Source: Globisporangium splendens (lineage: Eukaryota; Oomycota; Peronosporomycetes; Pythiales; Pythiaceae). From it: a stretch of DNA of 64,000 nt. Where the stretch lies: contig VFIW01000014.1 of NCBI GenBank assembly GCA_006386115.1, forward strand, positions 853,126 through 917,125. Reading direction: 5' to 3'. The notes under the pieces were generated by a model. The model had not been told where the DNA came from and searched no databases. It saw nothing but the letters and a program-made list of their open reading frames with translations. Below, piece by piece: positions 9,801 through 19,070 of the stretch; positions within the stretch are counted from its first letter, which is position 1, and each line of letters starts with the position of its first letter. The position numbers and the translations under genes are program-made.

Positions 9801-12736
9801 CGCTCGTCATAGCTTGGGTTGCTGCTTCGCGCGAAACGATCACTGGATATGCTGGACGGGACAGCGTAGGTCGCGACACCAAAGGTAGGCTCGGCACGCA
9901 CTGCACTCCACGCATTTCCAGTTGGTCGATTGGACTCATGACTCACCTGCTCGTTCGCGAAACGACTTTCGCCGAGCCCGATCGAGGACGCCCGTCCGCG
10001 ATCCAGCATTGGCCTTTCAGTCAAGCGTGACATCGGAAGATCTTGCGGCACATCACTGTCGCGTCGGCGGTCAAAGCGACTGACTCCCGTAATCGGCGTC
10101 GCAAAAGTGGAGCTCGCCATAACGCTGTCCCATGCTCGCGTTGGCAAAGTGTGGCGTCCTCCATCGGACGCAGCAGCGTTTTTCCCATGGCTATCTGGCG
10201 ACTCGAACAAATCATCAAACGTATCTCGTCGCTTTTTCTGAGAGACATCTCTGGTGGAGGTCGACGAGGAAAATGTAGACACTCGTCTTGTCGTGGTAGC
10301 AGTGATGATGGTGCCAGATCGCGGCGGGAAATCGGTTGTCGGGTTGGAGTACTCGGCGACAGTGTACCTGCTTACATCTAGCTGATGACTGGCATCGCTC
10401 CCATGAAAAGAGCGCTCGATCACGGAGAAGCGGTTAAATGACGTCCCTCGCTGCAAAAAGCTCGACTCTCGGGAAGACGACTGAGGATCATACATCACCA
10501 TCTGCGAGTTGTTGTCCTCAGCCACGATCGCTGACGTACTGGTGGAGGACACTGCTTCGACTTCAGTCGGTGGCACGGCAGGCGGTGCCTTCTGTGATAA
10601 TTCTGCATTCTTATCAGATGATTTTGATGCGGAGATGCCGAAAAATCTTTTAAAGACGCCGGTCAAACCGCTTCTACTTTTTTCCTGAGGTGAAGAGGAA
10701 GCAACCGGCATTTTAGTGTCGTTGGAGTCTTGTGTCGTCGCAGGAGAATCGTTCGGAGTGGGAGTCTCGATAATGCTGTACGAGTCTGCATCGCTCATTA
10801 TCGCGCGGGGTTCGACCGATTTTGGCAATGGCGCGCTGGTCCACCGAGAGTAGTCAGTGTCTCTTCGCTGCAGATCAACAGGTGATGATCTGTAGGCTTG
10901 CGAGTTTGTGCGATCAAAGTATCCTGGTGTGTCGTCGACAACCAAGTCATCAGCGTTCGCGTCATAAAAGGTCGGTCGAGCCTGGGAATTCACTACTGGT
11001 TGGGCAGGAGCAAAAGGCTGTTCAGCAGCGCTGTTGTGATCAGACGCGCTTTGCGGCTGCACGCTGCTGCTCTTGACCTCAGGTTCACTGTCGCGCTTGT
11101 CTTTCTTCTTGTCCTTCTTGCGTCCGTCTTTCTTACCGTGAATATGGAACATCCCCTTGAGATTTTCTTTAAGCGTCAAGCGACCTGGCGATTGGTCTTC
11201 TTCGTTCTCTCGCTCATCATGTCCGACTGCATGTTGCACAACCGCGGGTGCTTTTTCTTCATGGTGTGTCTCCGCTTTGACGATAGCATGCTGTTGATTG
11301 GGACGAGGCATCTCCATTCGCAGTGGTCTACCCGTATCATACTCGTTATCACTTCGAGACGCGTATGCATCGATGGAGAGCGAATCTTGTCTCGTCGTCT
11401 TCGGCATGCCGCCACCGGTCCCCGCGATCGTATGGCGACTGAGCTCGGCCTGCCACTCGTCGGCAGCTGTGCCTAGTTTGGGTTGCGCCAAAGAGTACCG
11501 CTGGTTCTCGTTACGTTTTCTCGAATCGAAGTTGGAATCGTCGTCGCCATCAAAGTCAAACAGATTCTGCTTCTTCGATGCCGCACTTCGAGCCTCACCT
11601 TCTTGTGGATCGGTGAACCACGTATCGTCCGCGACATCAAACAGGTCACTCGACTCTTTCCTCTCCTCGAGATGTCGGTGCACAGGCATCTGGCCACTTT
11701 CACGAGTGTTGCTTTCGCTGCTGGCATCAACATGCCTTGTATCCTCGTTCGTTTTCCGCCACTCATCGCCACTTTTCTTGGTGTGCTTTGGTGTGAACGT
11801 CTTTTTAAGACTCGCGCGAAACTTGCCGCGTTTTTTTTCCGAGCTGCTGGACGGAGTTGCATTGAAGCCGCCATCATCGTCTAATTCGTCGTCGGTCACG
11901 ACAGACCGGTTATAAGATGCCTCGTCGTCAGTCTCTCGGCCACCGAGACGGTTCCGGCGCGCCAGATCGCTGTTGCACGAAGAGCACACACGATGTTTCT
12001 TATGCGAAACCTCGAAATACCTAAACGTCGAGCAATCGGAGCACATTACACGCCCACAATGTCTACGCAAAGAACAACAGTGAAACACCGTCATGTTAAC
12101 CCAGTGACCGCACATAAAGCCTGCCTGATACGTAAATCACAGCGAAACCTCACCGGCAATGATGCTTTCGCTTCATGAGGGAAAACCCACTCGAGCACAC
12201 GAAGCACGCCTTCACGCGGCTGTCGTCCTCCCAGTCGACATCAAAGAGCTCTTCGCTGCCTTTGCGGCGCGCCTTCCTTGAGCTTCTACCGCTGCCTCCA
12301 TCGCTCTGCTCGCGTCTATTTCTCGGTTTACTCATCGAGATTCTTCCTGGAGTTGTCGCAGAAGACAGTCGAGCGCGGCCACCGCCGGCGTCGGACCGGG
12401 AATACGTTGTGCTCGGGATGCTCGACGCGGGGCTCACCGGGTAGCTGTACACGCCGTGGTCGTCCATGCTGCTCCGTGGGGTCGCAGGCGGCGGGTGCGT
12501 GTTTGAAGAGGGAGTTGGATACCGGCCGCCGCGGCTCGTGCTGTTTGGCGCTGGTTCTGCGCGCTTGACGGCCGGATGGCCGTACAGATCGTCAAAGTCG
12601 CCGTCGTCGTCCTGCCATAGACGAGCAAAGACACACGCGGGTGTGTATATACATGTAGACAGAAAGCCTATTAGTGTGTAAAGCTGCGACATATAGACGC
12701 ATATGCACGCACCTCGTCGAAGAACGGATCCGCCAT
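6836..12736 (-). CDS. Large FYVE zinc-finger protein with disordered tail and LFD-type motifs
   Basis: Three exons (12736-12713, 12611-12154, 12062-6836) with 101- and 91-bp introns give 1902 residues. The first exon is only MADPFFDE. The FYVE domain is near residues 142-200: DWEDD, ACFVC, the KRKHHCRHCG basic signature rebuilt across the second intron, VMCSDCS and RVCSSC. FYVE domains bind PI3P on endosomes. The remaining 1700 residues are charged and low-complexity, with one coiled coil (ISSLEGELAALKRLIRK), three copies of DSDEEFALSL and about ten LFD/DLF-type acidic-hydrophobic motifs. The C-terminus is Lys/Arg/Ser-rich. A scaffold or adaptor on endosomes is the likely role (inference). 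No catalytic domain is seen. Confidence 0.85.
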
Positions 12737-13007
12737 TCTTTCTGAATGTTCTCTTCTCTGTTTGCTTTTCTATTTGAAGTCGGTCTGCTGCTGTCTATTG
12801 GGACACAAAAACGAGAGACTCCGAGCCAGATCACCAACTCTGTGTTCCACCACGTATCTCACAGTGAGTTCCACATATCGTCCTGCATTGTAGTGTCGAT
12901 CGTCCCACATACTATTCTACATTTAAATGTGAGATATAACTTGAGACGATCCACATTTTGGTTCTGGGTTCGATTTTCAAGAGTGTGTGTGTGTGCGGAA
13001 ATATGCC

Positions 13008-16000
13008 ATGCAGAAAACGTGGAGCGCGATGCTGCCGCTGCGCATGAAGACGTACGGGACGGCGGCGTTCGACGAGGACCACGGCCACGCTGTAGACGAT
13101 GACGACCTCGAGGAGTGCAAGGACGAGTACGTGGACGACGTCCAGCGACAGGCAGGCGAGCGCGAGAAGTTGAGGCTGCGGCAGAAGCAAAGCCAGAAAA
13201 GCGCTGCGATCCCGTGTCCACACGCATGGTGGTCGTATGTGTTTTTCAGCTGGTGCAGGCCACTAGCGGAGCGGTGCGCGCAACGGCCGCTGCGCTTCGA
13301 CGATCTGTGGGCCCTCAAAGAAGAAGACACGAGCGAATTCTGTGCAAATCAGCTCAAGCGCGCGCTCACCAAGACGTCGTCGGTCGTGTTTGCCGTGTGC
13401 TGTACCCAGTGGAAACTACTCATGTGGAGCGGCGTGATCTCGCTCGTGTCGGTCGCATGCGAATTACTAGGACCTATCGCTGTTTATATTATTGTGGACT
13501 CTGCAGCGACGCATCAGATGCGAGACATGTACTCGCGCGGTGCGTTCTGGACGCTCATGCTGCTCGGATCGCGCTTTCTGCGCTCGTACTCGCTCGCGTG
13601 GGCCGATTACCTGCTGCGGTTTGTCGAAGCACGGACATCTGGCGCGCTGCAAGTGCTGTTGTTAGAGAGCGTGCTGGTCACCAACTGCTTCCGCTCGCCG
13701 CGCGTAGAGATCTCCGAAGGCGCGCCGAATCTGTTTACCACCGACATCTCAGCCGTTGGGAACGCGTTCCGCACGATCCATCGCTTGTGGATGCTGCCGC
13801 TCGAGCTGTTTGGTTTTTTCACGATTTTCCGCTTCGTCGCAGGTCGCGTGATCACCAGCATCTTGTTCGTGTCGTTCATCATCTACTCGCTCATCCAGCT
13901 GGCGAACTGGTCAGAGTCGTCGCTGTATCGGCAGTGGCTCTCGATCTCCGATCAGCGTTTCGGGATCCTGCAGCGCATCTTTCAGAACATTCTCGCGCTG
14001 AAGCTCAACACGTGGGAAGAGTGGGCACTCACGCGGATCATGACGGTGCGCTCGACTGAGCAATTTGTGCTCAAGCGCCATGTCTTGCTGCGAACGATTC
14101 GATACACGCTGACGTGGATCGCGCCGTCCCTTAATCTGATTGCGACGGGCGCGCTGCTGCTGATTGTCCCCAATTATGCGTTTGCGTCGCCAGCGTTCAC
14201 GTTCAGCGCTGTCGCGATCTTCCATGCCATCAACGACGCATTTGTTACAGCAGTCGGCGTGATTCAAGTGTTTCTCCAGTTTCGAGTCTCACTCGAGCGA
14301 ATTTACGCGGTTTTGCAGCTTTCACACACTCCAAGCAACAAAAGCAGCGAGCCAACTGGACGAACACATTCTCTTGGCAACGCAGATGAAGACGCCGTCG
14401 CCGTGGCCAGCGCCGTGTTTGCAAACCCGACGTCTCCTGAAGCCCCAGATTTGCTGACAAACGTCAACATCCGCGTGAAGCGAGGAGAATTTGTTGTGAT
14501 CCATGGCAAAGTCGGCTGCGGCAAGTCGGTGTTTCTGTCCGCACTACTGGGTTTTCTACCAAAGAAGCGCGGAGGAGTGTACCTCAATGGCTCTGTGGCG
14601 TATTGCTCGCAGGTGCCGTGGATCCAGTCGATGACGATACGTGACAACATCCTCTTTGGGAAAGAGTTTGATGAGGTGCGATACTGGAGTGTACTGGAAG
14701 CTTGTTGTCTGATCGAAGATCTCACAAATTTACCGGCAGGCGACCGCACGATCATTGGTTCACATGGGCTCGTCAGTATGTCTGGTGGTCAGCAAGCCCG
14801 GGTGGCGTTGGCGCGCGCGTGTTATGCTGATGCAGATATTTACATACTGGATGCACCCCTCGATAGCGTCGACAGTATCGTCCAATGCGAGATCTTGCTG
14901 AAGTGCATGGGTCAACTACTGCACGACAAGACAATTATTCTCTCCACGCATAATCCCGAGTTGATCCTGTGCGAGTACGTCGATCGCGCCATTCTCGTGG
15001 AGCAAATGGTGATTCAGGAACCAAAGCTCCAGAACGAGAGGCGCCAGCCTCGCACGCTGTCTCGACGAGCAGCAGCAGAGAATCGGTCCGTGCCACGTGC
15101 GTTCGTGTCGAAACGGAAGGTGCTCCTCGGTGACGCTGCAACTCGCGGAGGTCTAGTGAGGAAGCGCAAAGATGCACCTCCTGCTTCATCGACCACGGAA
15201 GCTCGTACTCTTCGGCTTAACAGGTCGGTGCTTTTGAATCCGTTGGTTCTGAAGCTCCAGTCTGCACCACGCTCGAGGCAATCTTCGACACCCAATGTGG
15301 CGAACCACGCGTCATGCGCTTACCGCCGGAAAGGGTGGAGCGCGGTGCTGAAGGAGTATATCGCGTACACGCAGAGCGTGTCGGTGCTTTGCATTGTCAT
15401 CTTCCTTCACCACATGACGCAAGTTCTCTCCACCATGAGCGTGTACTACTTCAGTCGATGGATCGGATCCTGTGGTGATGCCGAAAACTCGCCAGAAGCC
15501 ATGGTGTACACAGATATGCTGTTCAAGCGATACCTTTGGACGGTAGGTGGAAGCTGCGTCTCGTTTCTCTGTGCGGCGTTTGCGACGTTCTCGTTCTCGC
15601 TGACTGCTGCTGGGAAACTCTTCGAGTGCATGACTTCGGCTTTACTACACGCTCCAATGCGATTTTTCTCGACGAATTCGGTTGGCAAAATCCTCAATCG
15701 GTACGCTCGAGACCTGAAATCCGTGGATTCGTCGCTCCAAGGCGTCATCTTCACGCTGCTTCGGAGTTTTTTCAGCACCTATTGCTCGCTGTTTGCGTCG
15801 CTGGCATGGTTGAGCGGTCATGTCCTGAAGGGCAACAGCTTCGCACTGCAGAACGATGCTATGTCCATGGTAATATGGTGGGTGGTGATGATCGCGAACT
15901 TGGTGGTGACGACGGGCATTCTCGGCGCGTTCTGGCGCGACGGCATTGAATCGAATAAGCCATCGGGTGAGATCTACCTGATGTTTCGAGAAACGCTGTC

Positions 16001-17222
16001 ACCGATGTTCAACTATGTGACTGAGTCCATGAACGGCCGACGTGTGATCGCTGCGTTTGGCTCGGAACAGCGGCTCCGCGTCGCACGCAATTATGGCGAG
16101 AAAGTGGACCAGGCGACGCGTATTTTAATATCGATGTGGACATTCGAGACGTGGGTCGCAATCCGCTGTTTACTTATGGAGAGTCTGTTGACGAGCTCGC
16201 TCTTGATCGCGCTCATCGCGTTTGGCCACGATCCATCGTACTCCAATCAGCCAGCCACCATCGGACTGCTTCTGTTTTTGCTCTTGAATATCCGCGACGA
16301 CATGAAAAACAGCTTTGCGAATTGGAACCTCCTGGAAAAGGATCTGGCGTGTGTCCAACGTATCTTGGAGTACATCGACGTTGAGCCAGAGGGAGCACTG
16401 AGCCAGAACCAGTTGCCGCTGGACCCGTTCTGGCCGCGCAAAGGATCGATCACCTTCCACAACGTGTTTTTTCAGTACGATGGAGCTGACGCGCATCCAC
16501 CCACGAATACCAGAGCCAATGCAGTTTTAACTGGAGCCATGGCGCTGAAAAACGTGAGCTTCCACATAGACGGTGGCCAGAAGATCGGAGTCGTGGGTCG
16601 AAGTGGTGCAGGCAAGTCGTCCTTGGCGATGGCGCTCATGCGCGTCAATGATCCAGCGTACGGCGTGATCCAGATTGACGGTGTGGACGTGACGCGGCTC
16701 CACTTGAAGACCCTGCGATCGAAAGTGTCGTACGTTCCGCCGAACCCAGTGTTCACGAACTCGTCCTTGCGCGAGTACCTCGACCCGATGAACCACGTTG
16801 AAGACGCAGTGCTGTGGAAGATTCTGAAGAAAACGGGCGTCGAGGCGTCAATTCTCAAAGTGCAAGCGTCGTTGGATGCGCCCATCACGGGGATGCTGTC
16901 GAATTGGAGCACGGGTGAGCGCCAACTGCTGTGTCTCGCACGAGCGCTGGTGTTCAGATCACGCATCGTGATTCTCGACGAAGCCACGACTGCTACCGAC
17001 CAGGAAACCGACTGCAGCGTGCAAGATCTGGTGTACGAGATCCTCGACTCGAGCACGACGCTGCTGTGCATCGCGCATCGGCTGGACACGGTCCTAGAGT
17101 TTGACAAGATCTTGGTGATGGCTGATGGCGGCGTCGAGGATTTCGGCACGGTGCAGGAACTCGTGGCATCTGGAGACGGCGTGTTCTACAACCTCCTGGA
17201 GAGTGCGCAGCTCGTGTACTAA
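13008..17222 (+). CDS. ABCC-type (MRP-like) full ABC transporter
   Basis: Single-exon 1404-residue protein, TMD1-NBD1-TMD2-NBD2, exporting an unknown substrate. NBD1: Walker A GKVGCGKS near residue 500, signature SMSGGQQ near 590, Walker B YILDAPLDSVD. NBD2: Walker A GRSGAGKS near 1196, signature WSTGERQLLCLARAL, Walker B IVILDEATTATD near 1322. Each TMD has about six helices. There is no extra N-terminal TMD0. The residue after the Walker B Asp is Ala in NBD1 but Glu in NBD2, so the first ATP site is probably non-hydrolytic, as in other ABCC proteins. The ATG at 13008 is the first in frame. It is head-to-head with the FYVE gene, 270 bp apart. Confidence 0.92.
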   Translation: MQKTWSAMLPLRMKTYGTAAFDEDHGHAVDDDDLEECKDEYVDDVQRQAGEREKLRLRQKQSQKSAAIPCPHAWWSYVFFSWCRPLAERCAQRPLRFDDLWALKEEDTSEFCANQLKRALTKTSSVVFAVCCTQWKLLMWSGVISLVSVACELLGPIAVYIIVDSAATHQMRDMYSRGAFWTLMLLGSRFLRSYSLAWADYLLRFVEARTSGALQVLLLESVLVTNCFRSPRVEISEGAPNLFTTDISAVGNAFRTIHRLWMLPLELFGFFTIFRFVAGRVITSILFVSFIIYSLIQLANWSESSLYRQWLSISDQRFGILQRIFQNILALKLNTWEEWALTRIMTVRSTEQFVLKRHVLLRTIRYTLTWIAPSLNLIATGALLLIVPNYAFASPAFTFSAVAIFHAINDAFVTAVGVIQVFLQFRVSLERIYAVLQLSHTPSNKSSEPTGRTHSLGNADEDAVAVASAVFANPTSPEAPDLLTNVNIRVKRGEFVVIHGKVGCGKSVFLSALLGFLPKKRGGVYLNGSVAYCSQVPWIQSMTIRDNILFGKEFDEVRYWSVLEACCLIEDLTNLPAGDRTIIGSHGLVSMSGGQQARVALARACYADADIYILDAPLDSVDSIVQCEILLKCMGQLLHDKTIILSTHNPELILCEYVDRAILVEQMVIQEPKLQNERRQPRTLSRRAAAENRSVPRAFVSKRKVLLGDAATRGGLVRKRKDAPPASSTTEARTLRLNRSVLLNPLVLKLQSAPRSRQSSTPNVANHASCAYRRKGWSAVLKEYIAYTQSVSVLCIVIFLHHMTQVLSTMSVYYFSRWIGSCGDAENSPEAMVYTDMLFKRYLWTVGGSCVSFLCAAFATFSFSLTAAGKLFECMTSALLHAPMRFFSTNSVGKILNRYARDLKSVDSSLQGVIFTLLRSFFSTYCSLFASLAWLSGHVLKGNSFALQNDAMSMVIWWVVMIANLVVTTGILGAFWRDGIESNKPSGEIYLMFRETLSPMFNYVTESMNGRRVIAAFGSEQRLRVARNYGEKVDQATRILISMWTFETWVAIRCLLMESLLTSSLLIALIAFGHDPSYSNQPATIGLLLFLLLNIRDDMKNSFANWNLLEKDLACVQRILEYIDVEPEGALSQNQLPLDPFWPRKGSITFHNVFFQYDGADAHPPTNTRANAVLTGAMALKNVSFHIDGGQKIGVVGRSGAGKSSLAMALMRVNDPAYGVIQIDGVDVTRLHLKTLRSKVSYVPPNPVFTNSSLREYLDPMNHVEDAVLWKILKKTGVEASILKVQASLDAPITGMLSNWSTGERQLLCLARALVFRSRIVILDEATTATDQETDCSVQDLVYEILDSSTTLLCIAHRLDTVLEFDKILVMADGGVEDFGTVQELVASGDGVFYNLLESAQLVY

Positions 17223-17455
17223 TGAGCGGAAGTTGTGATCGGTAGAGCAAAGTTTCAGCGACAAGAAGAAATTTTGTGAGTTTTTGAATGTAATTGGTGT
17301 ATGCAGTGACGTTCGTTTAGTGACAAAATTGAGACCTATGGATGGATATTTGCGTGGTGGTGAGTAAGAATTACTGATCGCTTGTGTGTCGTCGAAGGCA
17401 TACAAGCCATCATGCCAAGGTGTTCCAGCACGGAGATAAGCCAAGTCTCTATTGC

Positions 17456-18703
17456 TTACGGCGTCGCCGCCTCGTCGTCAAGCTCGACGTAAATCTTGCC
17501 AGGCAAGAGGAAGCCGTTGAACGTGCCGCCCGTCGCAAAGCCGTACGCGCCCATGTGCGGGAACGTGATCCAGTCGCCGATCTCCAACACGGGGAGCTGC
17601 GTCTCCTTCGTGATGAAGTCCTTGCCGTCGCACGTTGGCCCCCAGACACTCGACGGCACCACAGGGTTCGCATTGTCAGCGCTGCTTTCCACGGCTTTGC
17701 CAGACATGACGATTGGGATCGGGTCGTAGAGCTTGAACAAGTACGGCGCACTGAAGGATCCGTGGACGCCGTCGTTGACAAAGTACATGTACCGCGGCAC
17801 GTGTTCATGAGCTTCGTGCTCCGCTTTCGCTCGCGCCGTCAGCGTCGGGTCCGTTTTGCGGCCAATGACGTTGAGATTCAACGTCGCACACGCCGAGACA
17901 AAGTACCGACCAGGTTCCGAGATGACTCGCACACCCGAGGACTCGGGGAAATACTCATCGAGTGCGCTGTTAACGGCCGTAGCAGCGTCTTGGATTGTCA
18001 CTGGCCCCAGATCGTCGCCAGCAAAGCCCCCGCCGACGTTCAGCAGGTCAAAGTGGAACCCGAACGGCTCGGCCATGTCGAAGACCGTCTTGGCGCGCTG
18101 GATCGCGTCGCTGAAGGCCGTGGCGTCCAGCACGCCGACGCCGACGTGGAAGCACACGCCCACGACATTGAGTCTGCGCTGCTTCGCGGTCTCTAAGAGC
18201 AACGGGATGTCTGCGAGCGGAGCGCCGAACTTGGCGCCAAGCTGGTGGCGTGACTTGGAGTCGTCGACTTGGATGCGAAGCACGAGCTTGGCGTCGTGGT
18301 ACTCGCTGTCCACCTTGACGAGCTCGTCGACGTTGTCAAACGTCATGAGCGCCACGTCGTGGGTCTTGGCGAAGTGCAAATGGGATTTTTGTTTGATTGT
18401 GTTTGCGTAGATGAGCTGGTCGGGCGCGACACCGTGGCGCAGCGCGAACGCGATCTCGGGCTGACTCGCGCAGTCGACACCGCAGCCGAGCCCCGTGAGC
18501 AGCTCGAACACGCGCACGTCCGGGTTGCACTTCATCGTGTAGAATGGTTGCACGCGCGGGATGAGCGTCGTGATGAGCTTGTACTTGGCGGCGACGGAGC
18601 GCAGGTCCACGGTGTAGAACGGCTCCTCGACATCGCCGATCGCGCGGATGTGCTCCAGCGTCGTCTGCAACACGCGCGCGTCGATGTGGTTCGCGTTCTG
18701 CAT
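17456..18703 (-). CDS. Ornithine-decarboxylase-like group IV PLP decarboxylase
   Basis: Single exon, 415 residues. The PLP-binding Lys is in FYTMKCNP (near residue 58), followed by GVDCASQPE, the glycine loop LNVGGGFAGDD, EPGRYFV, the substrate-site WGPTCDGKD with Cys and Asp, and FPHMGAYG near the end. ODC makes putrescine from ornithine, the first step of polyamine synthesis, in the cytosol. One oddity is HVGVG near residue 183, where ODC normally has HVGSG with a Ser close to the PLP phosphate. A related diaminopimelate or arginine decarboxylase is less likely given the length and the CDG motif. Transcribed divergently from an amino acid transporter across a LINE insertion. Confidence 0.9.
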   Translation of the reverse strand: MQNANHIDARVLQTTLEHIRAIGDVEEPFYTVDLRSVAAKYKLITTLIPRVQPFYTMKCNPDVRVFELLTGLGCGVDCASQPEIAFALRHGVAPDQLIYANTIKQKSHLHFAKTHDVALMTFDNVDELVKVDSEYHDAKLVLRIQVDDSKSRHQLGAKFGAPLADIPLLLETAKQRRLNVVGVCFHVGVGVLDATAFSDAIQRAKTVFDMAEPFGFHFDLLNVGGGFAGDDLGPVTIQDAATAVNSALDEYFPESSGVRVISEPGRYFVSACATLNLNVIGRKTDPTLTARAKAEHEAHEHVPRYMYFVNDGVHGSFSAPYLFKLYDPIPIVMSGKAVESSADNANPVVPSSVWGPTCDGKDFITKETQLPVLEIGDWITFPHMGAYGFATGGTFNGFLLPGKIYVELDDEAATP

Positions 18704-19058
18704 CTTTGGCGGCTACTTTGAGAATGGCAATGGCTGTGGAAATGGCGAGCGGCTATAGCTCCTAGGGTGATGAGCATGTCATTTCAGAGGTGGGCGAGAC
18801 AGAGAAGCTCACAGTGATGGTCTCAGCTCTCTAGCTGAGCTGGAGCATGCTCATTGGCGGAGTGGAGACCGAGCAATCAGCGCTCACTGATCAGATAAAC
18901 AGATGGTGGAGATGCAATCACAAGATTATGTTGAACCTGCACCCATGAGCAAATCATGTTGAAGTCACAGGTTGGTGGTCTCGGCATGAGGCTCCTCTTG
19001 GTGTGCTGCAATGGTGACGCGGACAATGGCAGCAGCGCTAGCCGCAGACACTGGGTTC

Positions 19059-19070
19059 CAAGTCAGAGGT
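19059..19070. repeat. Left target-site duplication of the LINE
   Basis: CAAGTCAGAGGT, identical to 21672-21683 at the other end of the element. Confidence 0.6.
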
